Numbered from the stretch's first letter, positions 11,401 to 24,600 are shown. The stretch is DNA of 64,000 nucleotides from Pohlia nutans (GCA_022496805.1 CM040094.1:248001-312000), one strand, 5' to 3'. Program-made: numbers and translations. Notes: a model not told the origin generated them from the sequence alone.

Positions 11401-14400
11401 TATAGTAGTCTTAAAAACTAGACTACGACAATCTATTGCAGAAGTTGAAAATATTAAGATCTATTTACGGGTGTTGGAAGAAACAGTACAACAAACAAGT
11501 GCATCATTAGCAATTTGTGAAATACGTGATGGAAATCGTAACTTTAATTTTTTTGATGGTTTTGGAAAATACCTCGACAAATTGTTTTTAGAGGTAATAG
11601 ATAATTTTAAATATTAAAATACCACAAAATATCATAAATAATGTTGTGATTCTATTTGTTTATACATACATACACGCACATATATATATGTATATATATG
11701 TATATTTTTTTTATTTTTTTAAATTTCTAAACATGCTTGAAATTATAAATTTTGGTGCATTGATATTATCACAAGTTTATCGTTACAATGTGTTTATTTG
11801 TCTATTTGATGTATTGCATGAATTTGTATGAATATCTAAATCAAAATTAAAATTAAAATGTATTTTATTAATTAGAAAATAAAAATAAATGATTAGAATT
11901 TAAAAGTTATTTTCATACTCGTTTTCATACTATAAGTGAATGATTCATTTGGTGGACAATGTAATTTACTTTGTGACCAAAGTTCACTACAACATCATAA
12001 ACAAAGATTTGAAGAAAAAATCACATCTATATAAAATCCATAGCATCACAAACAACAAAGATTGTTATATGAGTTTCCAAAAGTCAATTGATGCATTTCA
12101 TATGTAGTGTATGTATATTGCATGTCCCCACTTCAAAAGTTGAACCGAGATACTCTTGAAATATTAATATTTATTTTTTATTTCAATAGAATATATCAAA
12201 TTTTTATCACTATTATATTCTTCACATTTTGACACGTAGTACCTAAAACCTGTGTGAAATATTTGACACACAACTTTGAATACTTGACATTTATTGGCCT
12301 TTAATATATAAATTTTTAATGTATTTTTTAACTCAAAAATATTAAAATCTTTAAACTCGTGAAGTATTGTAGATAGATAGAAACTCCAATTCTCTTTTGA
12401 GGCTGGCGTGAATAGAGTGCTTGTTTCTCTTGACAATGAGCAGATGTCCATTGGAAAAAGGGTCATTAGTGCAAGACAAGGAAATATTGTTCAACATCGT
12501 CAAAATATTGAAATTCATTTAGGATTTTTTAAATTAAATTAAAGACTTTGTAATTTTAAATAAAACTTGCAAATTGCACTAATATTTTAACTTGGTTTGA
12601 TAATTGTGGTGCACTGAAGGGTTAATTTTTTATTATAAAAACACCAATTTTTGATAACATCTATAGTGCAATATTAGATTGCATGCATTTACTAAAACGT
12701 ATTCTAACCTTGCGGCAAAAAACAAGCGCTCCATAGTCTAAAATACCCGAGAGAAAAAATAGAAAATTTTGAAAGCTTTCATTATCAATTTCAAGTTATG
12801 GTTTTCCAATTCCATATGATCTAAAATAAATAAAAACAAATATTTTTTGACAGTTTTTATATTATTTTAACCCTTCAGTATTGGAAAATCTCATATGTTT
12901 GTTTTGTAAATTGTTGATTTTATAATTTCATTTATCATATTGGGCATTCAAGTTTATACCATAGTACCATAGCAGGTTCGTCCTAAAATAATTCTAAAAA
13001 TAAAAAACGTAAAAATTAGAAAATTCTGAAGACAGAAAAACGAAAATAGAATAAATTAGTTTTTGCAATATTTTGTTATTTCTAAGCCATTTAAGGTCAT
13101 TTTTACTGATTTTTTTGCTAAAAAACGAAAATTGAGAAATTCAATAATTGAAAGGCAAACCTTATTTTTTCAAAAAAAATAAATATTTGTTCGCCATGTG
13201 GCGAACCTGCTATGCTGTTACGGTATACAACAATAGTTATTATGCAATATGTTATTAGTTTCACAAATACAAGTTCAAATATATTTTCATAGTATGATAA
13301 ATTTATTTTATTTGTAGGACAAAAACACATTGTGGTCACAAAATCCTAAAGGTAAGTTGCCTATATGTATGATTATATATTTCAAATAATATTAGTGGTT
13401 TGCATTGTCTAATTCATCATTACATTTGAAAAATAAATGTTAAAAATGGAAATGAACATATTCACTAATCTTTTAAGAAATTATGTTTTTATTTAGATTA
13501 AATTTATTTAACCCCTAAACGCATGAGGGGGGTAAGGGAAAAATTTAAATGTGTCATAATACATTACTTCTACAACTTTCATGAGAAAAGAGAAAGTAAG
13601 AAACATGATGTTTTGTAATTATCCGTACAATCAAACTTTCAAAAAAATGGCTTGGATATTCATTTTATGAATTCAGAAACATTTATAGTTGAATATTCAC
13701 TAATATTGCAAATTTCATTTTTAGAATTTTAAATTTGGTATGATTGGTTAAAACTAGACATTCTTATTTAGAATTTAAGAAACACTTTTTTCATAGAAGT
13801 TAACATCATTACTTTCCCAAAATAGTAAGTTTCATAATACTAGAACAATGTTGAGGTGTTTTTCTTTGAAAAATTCTCCTTGGTGGAGTTTAACTCGGAT
13901 TGACGTGATTCAAATTGGATTGGGAAGTAGACTTGATTTCCTATTTGACTTTTTTTAAATTTTTTTTATGATTTTTTTTTTCATCCCGAGCAGTCCGTAT
14001 AAGAAGGGCAGCAACCATAAAAAGGTCTTTTTGTCATTTGAGGAGTTTATACATCACAAAAACATTTGATAAGATACATCAATGATAAATATTTTAAATA
14101 TTTACAATTTTTTGTGAAATAAAAAACGGCTTGTAATTTCTCTCTATTGTTCTAAATGTTTAAATATGCTTTTAATATAATTAATCTAAAACACATATTA
14201 TTAAATTATACTTTATACTTTTGTCCAATATTTGCAGAGCTTGACATTATGCTTGCGCAACTTAAATCAACCATATGTGGATGTTCCCTCACGTATGTAA
14301 TCTTTTGTGCTAAAATCCACTGTGATATACTCCCTTTATCCCACTAAAGCAATGTGTTTTCTTTTGTACCACACAATAGAAACCAAGGTCTTTCAGTGGG

Positions 14401-15284
14401 ACATAGGAAGTAGGTTTAAGAACAATTGTAGAACATAGTTCTTATTGATTATGTATATTTAGCAATAAAATCTTAAATGTGTAAAGATCATTTAGTTTTT
14501 TAGTTTTTTATTCTTATATAATATTATATTTAGTTAGATTTGATTGTCTTAGCTACACTAATATTCTTTAAATTGTTGAGATAATGATATTTATGATTAT
14601 CTAAATCTATGATGTTTTAAAGTGTGTTTTGAATTATTGACACGGTTAGCAAAAAATATTTTATATTTAGGGGTTTAGTCTTTCAGTGGGACATAGGAAG
14701 TAGGGTTTAACTTTATATTTATAATATCATTATTAATTATTTTTTCTTTCATTATAGAGTTCCAATTTCAAATGGAAAATTTAACCTTGGACCACAACAA
14801 GTAGGGTTTTTAATAATTAAAAATTGTAATATTAAAATTTTAAATAAAATAATATTAAATATTCATGAAAAATAAAATAAAATATTGCATTGTATTATAA
14901 TTCAATTATTTTAGTATTTCCTCTATTTTTTTATTATTCATACGTAGTTGTATTAAGATCTAAAAGTCATATGCTTTAAATAATATTATTCACTATATTT
15001 TAATTATTTCAATTTTATAATAATATTATTATTTAAAGCATATAATCTATAATGCAATATTTTCATACTAAATATTTCAAAAAAGAATTATTCAAAAAGT
15101 TGAAAAATATTTTTATTTCTTGAATAAATGATTTTCATTTAATTTCTATTATAAAGATATACTATGAAACATTAAATTTTTGTGGCAGATAATTTGTTTG
15201 ATTGAACATCAAAAATTTGGAAATGCTTATTGTATTGTTGTTACATTAAATGGAGAAGGTTCTCTTCCATCTCTAACTTCTTGA
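8462..15284 (+). CDS. Unidentified Q/N/S-rich repeat protein, multi-exon
   Basis: I do not recognise this protein. The first ATG of the long frame is at 8462. Exons supported by splice sites and phase: 8462-10738, 11047-11107, 11406-11593, 13318-13351, 14238-14292, 14758-14800 and 15189-15284 (TGA). Donors are GTAAGG, GTAAGA, GTAATA, GTAAGT, GTATGT and GTAGGG. These exons encode about 917 residues. A further coding-like block from 12381 (KLQFSFEAGVNRVLVSLDNE) has a good acceptor but no good donor. The first 759 residues are Asn/Gln/Ser-rich and prion-like, with eleven 24-residue repeats. The short 3' exons encode a leucine- and charge-rich, probably helical region (LLRHLETELVYFKCGLAQLF; VEENIKIYL-like). 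There is no signal peptide, membrane span or catalytic motif. Codon use is extremely AT-rich compared with the neighbouring genes. An additional 5' exon is possible. It could be a lineage-specific gene or one acquired by transfer. Confidence 0.6.
9410..10225 (+). repeat. Coding 72-bp tandem repeat, 24-residue unit x11
   Basis: Within the first exon, a unit of the form SQSQNNSSxNQENN-PSxQQ-xxI repeats eleven times with period exactly 24 residues, plus one 8-residue partial copy (SQSQRNSI) after the first unit. Copies differ at many positions, but SQ(S/P)Q at the start, NQENN in the middle and QQR near the end persist. The frame stays open throughout, which argues for selection on the protein rather than a decaying satellite. 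Confidence 0.85.
12956..13228. mobile_element. MITE in intron of the Q/N-rich gene
   Basis: Left arm CCATAGCAGGTTCGTC and right arm (read in reverse) GCATAGCAGGTTCGCC lie within longer imperfect arms of about 30 bp, bounded by TATACC and GGTATA. No ORF is present. A pair of CTGAAGGGTTAA motifs in inverted orientation just to its left (12614 and 12869) may be ends of older elements. Confidence 0.5.
13508..14051 (-). mobile_element. TTAA-ended element, family A, in intron
   Basis: The left end is TTAACCCCTAAACGCATG; the right end has decayed to TTTGAGGAGTTTA. The interior is the reverse orientation of the 2099 and 4220 copies and parallels 33530-34080 (AACAATGTTGAGGTG, GGTGGAGTTTAACTCGGATT). 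It lies in an intron of the Q/N-rich gene. Confidence 0.7.
14330..14410. mobile_element. Stowaway-like MITE (TA target)
   Basis: The ends are CTCCCTTTATCCCACTAAAG and the inverse of CTTTCAGTGGGACATAGGAAG, and TA flanks both sides. CTCCCT-type termini with a TA duplication are the hallmark of Stowaway (Tc1/mariner-related) MITEs. The right terminus is repeated at 14670-14702, so a larger element or a partial duplication extends to 14700. Intronic. Confidence 0.7.
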
Positions 15285-17812
15285 CTGTTGAAATATTCAC
15301 TAATTTGAACACAATTGGGTTACATGTCAAAATCACAAAGTTTAAACATTATTTGAAAAACAATTCTCAAAAAGTCACCAATTTTTTTTGATAATAGGTA
15401 AAGTTCAAAATAATTACAAAAAAGATTGATTTTGAGAATTATATGTATATCTATTATAGATTTTGGTTTGATTTCAATTCATTTTCAACTTTTGGATTAT
15501 TAATAAAACCTGTTAAAATTTTCCAAAACAAAAAGTAACCATTGGTTTACAAATATGTTAAAAAAATATAGTACAATTTTCTGTACAAGAATTGATAAAG
15601 TCAACAGATACAATCCAATTCGTCACTCTAATTGAGAACGGATGCGTATTTTTCTACTGTTCTGTTCAACATCTGTAAAACTAATATTATGATTTTTTTC
15701 AATGCTTCTTCAAGTAAATAATGCTTCTCTAGAATCTAAAAATCATGTTTTTCCATTTAAAAGTAAGCTCTTTATTGATGGGTCGATCTTCTTTTGCAAT
15801 ACAGAAAATATTAATGGACCCATAAATACTATTGTAGTCTATCCCCAAGTTGGACAAAAGAGTGTTTGATAATTATTTGAACGTGTCCAAAATTTTAGGG
15901 AGATCCGTAGGAAAATTTTGAAAAATATAGTATTCTTTATGAGTAATTTTGAAAAAATGAGGCATTGTTACAATAAAAACCATTGCAAATCATTCATTCA
16001 ATGCAACTTACAACGATTTAAGAGAAATCTTGAATTTTACTTAACACCTTACATTGTTACGTTCATGGTGTAATTTATGAGATTCTAAGCATTGTAGTTC
16101 TTGAATTTTTGAAATTTTAGGCACAGACCTCATGTAATTTTTGATTTTGATAGAACATGGGTTAAAATTATTATCTTTTTGCCTAACCTAGGGGTAGACT
16201 ACCGTATCTACTACAATATATCTACGTCATACACGAGATTGTACGTTGCTTGAATAGAATTAGTTTTGTATATCTGTCTCTAAATTTTACACATGCTCTA
16301 ACTTAGTTGTTTTGAGCATCTTCTTTTGCATTGGAATGTTTTACTAGTGTCAGGGATACACAAAATAACACTACCATAGTTAGTCATCATGATTGATAAA
16401 ACATGATTATATTAAGAGAAGGCCAAATCTTTAGGAAATTAATTTTTCAAAAATAAATTGATTTGTATGGTGAAAATGGGAATCTTGAAGAAAATTCACA
16501 TAATGTGGCATTTGTTGAGAAGCAATTTTGCCTAATTATTTGGCATGACATGTTGATCTTGATGGACATGTAAGGTACTAAATAGTTGCAATAATAGTTG
16601 CTAAATATAGTAATTTTGTACAATGCCAATGTTGCAATATGTGCCACGAAGTTGCAAAGATGTTATCATGGATTATATGTGTTGCTAAGTATTGCATATC
16701 ATCAAGAACAATGTGATGTAATGCGACAAAGTGATACCAATAACTTTATCACATAAACTTGCGTAGTACAAACACTATAAGACTCGCTATAAGAAAACTT
16801 GGTAAAAAAAACCGCAACTGAATTCAACTACGGTTCATTTGACTTCATTCTGCTATAGTCACTAAATGACTGTAGTGATTGTTTTTTGCCAATTTGCGGC
16901 CTCAATTTTAGAAATTTTGGAGCGTGTAATATACCGTTGAAAAGGTATTTTCATAAAGTGTCTTTTATTCATCTGGGATAAATTTTTAAAAGTTGTAGAA
17001 GTAACATAGGGTGTTTTAAAACCAATTTGAGAATGTTCCTGATGTATACCATGAATATACCCTAAATATACTAACTTCCCAATTATTTTATAGCCCCCCC
17101 CCCATTGAGTACCCTATGTTTGCTCATGTATTCCAAATCATTTACTAAGTGACCTCCCTGAGAAGATGTTATAGCCAATGAGTGAGTGACGCATAGTAGA
17201 TTCAACGAAAAAATTTGTGTCGGAATTGCTAGTAGACGATGGTAGTGCATTTTATAGTCTACGCTCAAAATCATAAGACTTTTACCAAAACATTTTCCTT
17301 TCGCTCATGAATTAAAATTGTGGGGTTCTACCAATGTTGTTCAAGGAGATAAAGACATTTTTAACTTGTTGTCCAAGGAAACTTATTCTTGAAAAAATAG
17401 AAATCTATGAGGGATAAAAAAATAGGGTGTTGTATATTCCAAATGAATAAAAAATTTACAAATTTTGAATCTACTACAACCTCAAAGAAATGGAGAAAAC
17501 ATAATTATATAATTTAGGTTGTTGTTTAATGATTCAAATTACTTTTTAGTACATATAAAATACCATAGTAATAAGGATTTTGAAAAAATAATTTATTAGG
17601 GTGAGTATTTGGATGAAAAATAGTCATTTCTATTTGCAAGTTGTTGATGGCGATACTCCTTGGCTATTTGTCATAGGCTCTGCATATAATGGGAATTGGC
17701 AAATGTGATTTACCTACACTATGGGATAATTCACGTCTTGTTGTGTAGTATGGAATATTTTTGTGATTTGTACTAGTAAAGTAGGACCCTAATTGCAACT
17801 TCATTGATTCAA
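15285..17812. other. AT-rich stretch without a recognised gene
   Basis: No coding pattern is visible. The segment 16985-17104 is the reverse complement of 38577-38720 (shared TTTAGGGTATATTC and CAAATTGGTTTTAA), and 17148-17161 (GTGACCTCCCTGAG) resembles the end of the 8-bp-duplication family at 17813 and 49860, so this is probably a decayed member of that family. The segment 16800-16960 resembles the CACTA-end element at 42073-42389. Confidence 0.4.
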
Positions 17813-18792
17813 CTCGGGGGATCACACCCCCTTACGTTTTGTAACCACGTGCGATAATAGGGTATTTAATAGGGGGATATTTATGCACCTTTCAATAGTT
17901 TTTCCCTCCCTATTTGTAGATAAAAAGCTACTTCGACGTATTTTTTAGTACCTTATATTTATTTTTAATTGTTTAGAGAGGTTAATTTTGGCACAATAAT
18001 TTTTTTATAAATTGACTGTACAAGTACCAAATAGTGGATGGAATATTGCGAAACCAAACTTTACGCTTCACCTTACCATCTATGCTTACCCAAACCCTAA
18101 GCAAGCCTTATCCTAAAATCGCTCTACTAAAACTTCAACAAAATCCTAATCACAAAGAAGAGACAAACCATAAAAGCTAAACTCTAAACCAAATACACAT
18201 AGAAAAATTGAAAAGGAAGTGGCCACTCTGCAACATCAACCTATATGAAACATATCCTAGAAAATGCTCTGAAAAGGTGTGAGTTTGACGATCGAGGATT
18301 GAAGTTGTTACAAAACCAAAACCGATCGCAGGAAGCAGTTGAGGGTAACGGTGGAGGCTGTCATGTTCTAAGCATTCAACGAGGTCCCATATGTTTAGCG
18401 CCGTTGCATGATCCAGTGGCCGTGGAGGAGCGCCAACACATTGTTTCCCCCAACAAAATTCCACGACACTTCCCTCCTTACTAACGCGCTTGATTTAAAT
18501 TTGGACAGAAACTACACACTTCTTCGTCCAAGTAGTCAAATCCATAATTATTCTACTAATCCTACTATACACTTTCAGAGGGATCCTATGTTTATGACCC
18601 TATTTTATTTCTACTGATTACTAAAAGGAAGGAATTATCCATGACCCTATTTTACATATAATTAGGTAGGCAACATATTTTCAATGCTATGGTAGATCTA
18701 ACAAAAATATAAATTTTATCCTAAACAAATTAAATTGACCTTATTTTTTATCTCACGTGGTTTTCTAAAATTCCAATAGTCACCTCCCCGAG
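17813..18792. mobile_element. hAT-like non-autonomous element with 8-bp target duplication
   Basis: The left end is CTCGGGGGATCAC, the right end GTCACCTCCCCGAG. TGATTCAA is present immediately outside both ends (17805-17812 and 18793-18800), a perfect 8-bp direct duplication as made by hAT transposases. The element is 980 bp without a transposase. It carries a GC-richer insert (about 18170-18480) whose overlapping short frames on both strands show no family features. The relative at 49860-50156 shares the subterminal ACGTGCGATAAT and TTTCTAAAAT blocks. Confidence 0.8.
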
Positions 18793-19728
18793 TGATTCAA
18801 GGGGAAAATTCAAAAAAATAAGGTGAAATTTATTCAACTCTCTGAAAATTATGATTACTTGTAGATCGGTTGAAAATGTACAAAAGTAGAAATTTTTAAT
18901 AAATATAGGATCCCCTAAAAACCTTAAACTTAGGTAAACAGCCCCTCATTAAATACTATGTATCGCACGTATATGTAGAAAGTAAAGCTAAGTGACTTCT
19001 TGGGCTCGTTGCAGAAGCACGCACAAAGCTGGGACAAGTATCCTATTGTTTATTTTCCACCTCTACACCATTTGTGTTGATAAAATTTTCTTTTTTTATC
19101 TTTACATATAGAAACAAGAGGCTAGTCGCATAGTCTTTGCCTTAGTCTTTATCCTGGGTTTACTTTTGTGGCTTGTTTATATCCTTTAACACGGGTTGCC
19201 AAAATGCAAAAAAGAGGAAAGAAAAAAAAAAACAAAAAATCAAAGTGTTTTTGCAGTCTCTTCCGTGGTGGAGTAGAGTCAATAAACAATGAATTTCAAG
19301 CACCCAAACTCCCTCGACTCTAAAGCCCTATGAACGTTACGAGGAACGTTAATGCAAACAATGTTCATACATGGGCCCAATTTTTTGAAACTTCCATTTT
19401 GGGCACTGTAGGGTCTTTTTTGGCAATTGTTTTTGCAAAATTGAAGCCTACGGTCCAAATTTGATCTTGGGGGACCCCCTTGGGAATTTTAAACCCTTGA
19501 AGGTGGAAGTTAATTTTTTAAGTGGGCCCCTACACATACAAAATAGGGGGTAAATTTTGTCCTCTTGCATCAACGACTGGGGGGATTTTAGAGAAATTCA
19601 CCTAAACTCTCAGTCCCTCTGTGCCCTCGTATTTTAATAATGTATATAAATATGAACACTGTGAGTCTAAATAGGCATCTAAAGGTCCGGAATGACTTTC
19701 AACTATCAGATGATGAAGAGGGGTATCC
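18793..19728. other. No gene recognised
   Basis: Mixed low-complexity sequence with an A-rich run at 19215-19240. I see no exon chain, RNA gene or terminal repeats that I can support. Confidence 0.3.
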
Positions 19729-20630
19729 TTAACCCCTAAAGGACCAGGTGGACACAATGTGTCTTCAAATAATTTCATTACTTTAATAACTTGTTTGGAT
19801 TTCACAATTTTGACTTGATGTTAACTAGAGAATTGAAAATGTATGTTACAAAAACACAAAAATCCTTTAAGATTTGCAATTACGTTGATTGATTCATTGG
19901 GAAAAACTTAAAACGTAAAGGTTGGTAAACTTGGGACATTTTAGTTAGGGCGGTTGATGACTTGAAGGGCGTTTTCACACTTGGATGTCACATTCGTAAA
20001 AAAGAAGAAATGTACAATATGTAAAAATATTTTCCATTACTGCATCATTAACACTATATAATATTTACAGAAAATGTTTAAATAATTTTAAAACGGAATA
20101 TTTTCTACATATTTTATATTATTTTGGAATATTTTGGAATATTCCAAATATATATTTGAATTCTCGAAAACATTTTTGTAATGTAGAAGTTAATAACAAT
20201 CACAAACACCGGCTCAACGAGTCACCAACAAGTCACTTCATGAATCCAAACATAAATCTTTGAGAATCAATCATTGTTGTTGTATTTACACCATTTTTTG
20301 TGAGCACCTAGATATAGTACATCTTTGTATGCTCCTAAACTTTCAAACGCTAATCATGGTTTCTAAATTTATGAGAAAGTTTGCAATGAATGACCTGTTG
20401 GTTTTATTCAAAATTTTCAAAAATCAACTTATGATCAAACCTTATAATCATGTAATATATACGGTAGATTGTTCTGAAAATTAATGTATAGTCTCATGAC
20501 TAAGTCCTTTATGAACTTCAACGGTGAAGTTTTCTACATGAATACCAATCAAGAGATACAATTGCCTTCCTGAAAGCGTCACGAGAAAGTGATAAAATTT
20601 TAGGAATGAGCATGGTCCTTTAGGGGTTAA
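19729..20630 (+). mobile_element. TTAA-ended element, family E (902 bp)
   Basis: The left end is TTAACCCCTAAAGGACCA; the right end is TGGTCCTTTAGGGGTTAA, a near-perfect inverted pair with TTAA at both edges. It is the longest of the group, and its interior is unlike families A-D. The short frames inside (for example 20260-20484) lack any recognisable motif. Confidence 0.7.
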
Positions 20631-20785
20631 GGTGTTGCCGGGGTACCCAAAGGGTGGTTGATGGTTCAATTCTGACCGTAAAATCACCACTCTTCCGCAT
20701 GGAAAAAGCAACTCATCAGCTTTGACGATGTTTACAAAGCAATTCCTGTGCTTCAAAAAAAACAAAAATAAAAACCGGCACCTAA
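20631..20785 (+). mobile_element. SINE-like or LINE 3'-end fragment
   Basis: A short GC-richer segment follows the element above. It contains GGTTGATGGTTCAATTCTGACC, whose GGTTCAATTC core resembles a pol III B box, and it ends in an A-rich tail (CAAAAAAAACAAAAATAAAAACC). This suggests a retroposed sequence, but no clear A box or target duplication was found. Confidence 0.35.
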
Positions 20786-21019
20786 AAATTACTAATTAAA
20801 ATTAGGAACACTTGCCGAAATAGAGGGCCCTCTACTGTAGAGTCCAGTACAGTACGGTACTGATCTAACGTCCATCCACCTGTTGCACAGGGACTATCGA
20901 ACATCGCAGATTAACGACATAGATTTTAAGAATCTACATATGTAGCATCTCGGAAATTCACTAAAATTCGTAGATTCGGAAGGCGCTATCTCCTAGATGA
21001 AGGTTCGCGATTCAACTGT

Positions 21020-21660
21020 TCCTCCCTCTCCTGGCAAATTCGGGGAAGTAGGCTCCACCATAGCCACAAGATCTATGCATGTAGTAGATAGGGCCGCCCG
21101 GTGATTGGTAGATTTCGCTGTACATCCGACGATTCTTCTCCGTCGTCTTCTTTCCCCTTGGAACCAGTAAGTATGTTAGTGCGAGCTGCCGTGGCTTATG
21201 TATGCTGCGATCAGGCGCTAGATTCGTTGTTGCGTGCTTGATGCGGTTACGTTAGCTGTGAAGATCTCGCTCTGATGATTCCGTGAAGCTTTTTGGTTTA
21301 AGTTTTGGTGCTGTATCGCGATCGATCAGCCTTTTCTTTCAAAGAACCAACCCTTGCGACGTCAATTGCGCTTCTTCTTGGTGAGTATCGTGTGCTTTGT
21401 TGTAGTTTTTGTTTCTGTTTCTGTTTTAGTTTCATGCTGAGTTTTCCGTTCCTTGTCGCCAGTGGCCGGTTATCATGGACACGTGGTCAAATTGGTCTTA
21501 ACGTTGAGGTTTGTGTGACCGTTCGGTTTCTTAAGGTGTGAGGTTTTTGTTTTCTGTCCGAATTGAGTTCGCGGAGAGGTTTTCAGTTCCGTTTGTTTAC
21601 GTTGTGTGTTTTCTTGGAAATGGCGTTCGGGTAGGGTTGCGTTGCAGAGTGTGGAGCAAC
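21020..21660 (+). promoter_or_regulatory. 5' region and leader intron of the CUE/Smr gene
   Basis: The sequence upstream of the start becomes GC-richer and pyrimidine-rich (TTCTCCGTCGTCTTC at about 21138), as in plant leaders. A good donor, TTG|GTGAGT, ends a leader exon at 21380, and TTGCAG at 21642-21647 is the acceptor, leaving 13 untranslated bases before the ATG. A second donor-like site (CA|GTAAGT) lies near 21167. A 5'UTR intron of this sort is common in plants. The transcription start is not determinable here. Confidence 0.5.
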
Positions 21661-24600
21661 ATGTTCGATCAGTGGCCTGCCCGAGGGCCTACTCCAAGGG
21701 CTCGGAACAACACCGGGGCTGGCCTCCATGCACAGAAGACTGTAATAAAGGAGTCGCATGGAGGTGAGGATCTGGAGACGAAAAGTCTGTTGGAGCTCGT
21801 GGCTGCGTTCCCGGATTTCTCTCTTGACGATATAGCCCAGGCCATGACGGAGGCAAACTCGGATGTAAATGCCGCCGCGGATTTGCTTTCTACGAGGGAG
21901 CCGGTCGTGAGATCGAACGGTCTCCAGGAAGGTTGGAAGTATTCTACTGCGGAGAAGAAGATGAATGGATATAGAAGACAACCGGGTGAGCAACAACCGG
22001 TGGTCAAACCTGATGACCTGTTGCTGGAAAAGTATGGTAGAGGAGTAGGAGAGCTTATTAGTCAAAGACAAGGTAATTCCTTGTTACATAATGATCAAGA
22101 TGGAGCGGCTCATAATGCATTTCATTTGAACAGTCGAACGGCACATGGTGTGAGCGGGGACAACCGGAGCTACCGTGAGGAAGCTGTGAATAAGGAAGCT
22201 AGCTATGGGGTTTCTGGCGACGGGGAATTGTTAGTTGGAAAGAAGAAGACAAAGCAAAAAGGTCGGGGTGGTTTATTCAACGAAGGAGAAGTGGCGGATG
22301 CCATTGTCTCGCGCCAGGCTGAGGAGGATTTCTTGCTCTCTATGCTCGGAGAGAGCTCCGAGCTTGGGGTTGGTGTTGTTAGGGACGTCTTGGGTACGTT
22401 ATTTCAGGGCACCAATATTGTATTAATCATGAATTTGTTTTTCGGAATGTGTTTTGGAATTCATTCTTCGTCACAATCTCTCCCTGAAAAGACTGCACTA
22501 TTCACGAGTCATCCATTTTCAGTCCAATTTCGGGATTAGGTACTTTGGAACATAGAGTGTGTAGCGTTTCTGTTTGCAATCACCTGGATTTTCTCTTCAC
22601 ATCGACTGACTGGCTTGATGATAGTATCGATGCTAGTCCCAGGGAATCTGGTTGATAGGGGATCCTAGAATGGGAAGGGTTGGTTGTTGGGATGGAAATG
22701 GATCACGAGAAGGATTGCTCCACCGTTCAATATTTGGATGGCTTTTATACGTGTTAGATGTTTCTTTTTCGGGTTCTCATCATATATTCTTCAGCCATTT
22801 GTAGTTTTCATAGTTTTCAGATGTTTAGTCTGTTCGAAATCTCATAATACGTTTACGTGTATTTTTACAGATAGTTTTAAGGGTGACTTGCAAAAGGTAT
22901 GTTTCTTTCTATGCCGCTCATCTATTTGTACTTGGGGAAGTGGGCTCGTTAGAACGGTTTGTTATCTGGGATTTCACGAAAATTCCACAACTGGTATGCT
23001 GTTGTTGAAGGTCCTCCATGGATTTAGTCCACTGTGTTCACTATCGTATGGGTTACAGCTCAATTCGAGTGTAGAAATCTCGAGGACATGCTCATAGAAC
23101 AATATCTATTACTGTGACAGTATTTTATAAAAGTAATCTTGCAATCTCATCGCTCGCCTAATTTTATTGGTAATTACTACGTTCCGACGCTTATAGATTT
23201 TGCAGGTGTATGGGCTTGCCGTTGGTAAGATTTTACGTTTCTCATTTGAGATCATAGTGTCGTCATAATTTCAAGGTTTGAATTCTCCTATATGCATCAC
23301 TCTTTGACGTGTTAGAACTTCTGAAATCTTTTGGATTATAGAGTTTGGAAGTGATTCTGCAAATGGCGTCATCTACTTCTCCGCTAGCACACAATGTTGA
23401 CTCGACAATCAATCAAGATGGGTGTTACTTTGATGACAAAAAACTGGATGATAGAATGCACTCATATCATCAACGGACGGATTCACATGTGGATAAAGCA
23501 CGTATGCAGACTTCCGTGGAACACCAGGTACCAGCCACATGAAAATTGGTCACTCTGGTTATCGATGCAAATCTCTTTGGCTTCTTACTGTACGCTTACC
23601 TCTGTCACTCACTCTTCAGCAGAAACAGAGTACCATGCACCTTTAAGCATACTTATGAAGCCGAGGGGACTGCTTGCATTCTTGGAGGTAGAGAAGGGTA
23701 TTTTTACTTTTAATTGGTTCAATTTATTAGTTGAAGGTCTTTCTGTCTAATTAGACGATTCTATGTTTTGTCAGAAATATCATGAAGGTTTTTGGAACGA
23801 GCATAATATGGTGCCCAAAGCTGTGGGTATCACAAACGGTTATTCACACCAGAGGTCAACCAAGGATAAAACAGCTCATGATCAATACAAAGTAAGTGTG
23901 AGTCATGTAAGCGCTGATTCACCTGGAGGAAGGATTCTTTATTAGCACTATCCTGACGTAGTTTTTAGATGGTTTGATTCGCCTTGTTTGATAGGCATTG
24001 CTATATAGTCTGGCATACTTGGAGTTTGGGGCGAAAGTGGCATCTGCAATTTTTTTGTAAATGAGTGAACCTAGAAGCTAGTCTCTACTTCCGTTTCACC
24101 GCAATGCATGCAAGTTGTCGATGCCAGCCACTTTCTGATTTTCTAGGATGTTCTATCTGATTTGAATCAGTCTGTTTTATTTGATGGGCACTGCAAGCAG
24201 TTAATGTGAAAGGTCAGCTAAGCGTTGGCTAGTGTGTTCTTCAGGTTTCTTTGAAGGAGCTGAAAGAATGTTTTCCACAAATTCACGAAAGTTATTTGTT
24301 TAACGTACTCCAATCAACTAACTTTGTATTAAGGTAATTGCTCTAAAGTTGTGGTAATTCTTTAGTGTTCGTTGAAGGTTCACATTTTTTATGCTTTTTA
24401 AATTTATGATTTCTGATCAATCATACCTCAGAGGATGTTTCTGAGTGATACTCTCATGCAAACACATGCTGTGACTGCCAAGTTCTTTGATTCTGCGTGG
24501 CATCTTTATCAAGGCTTTATAGCTGGAAAGTTTTCATGCACTAACTTATATAACTTTGGGAATGTAGCGATGCAGTGCAATTTCTTTTGGATGCAACTGC

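Noticed and set aside
11406..15284. Sorting-nexin-like BAR domain in the 3' exons of the Q/N-rich gene
   Set aside because: The helical pattern is suggestive (LxxLxxE, FGKYLDKL), but no PX domain or diagnostic residues are present, so it was not called.
18177..18484. Two overlapping frames of 79-95 residues
   Set aside because: They lie in opposite strands of a hAT-like element, lack any motif and show no exon partners.
23206..23224. A 19-nt candidate exon (VYGLAV) in the CUE/Smr gene
   Set aside because: Including it breaks the frame into the next exon, while joining 22896 directly to 23342 keeps phase and matches the family alignment.
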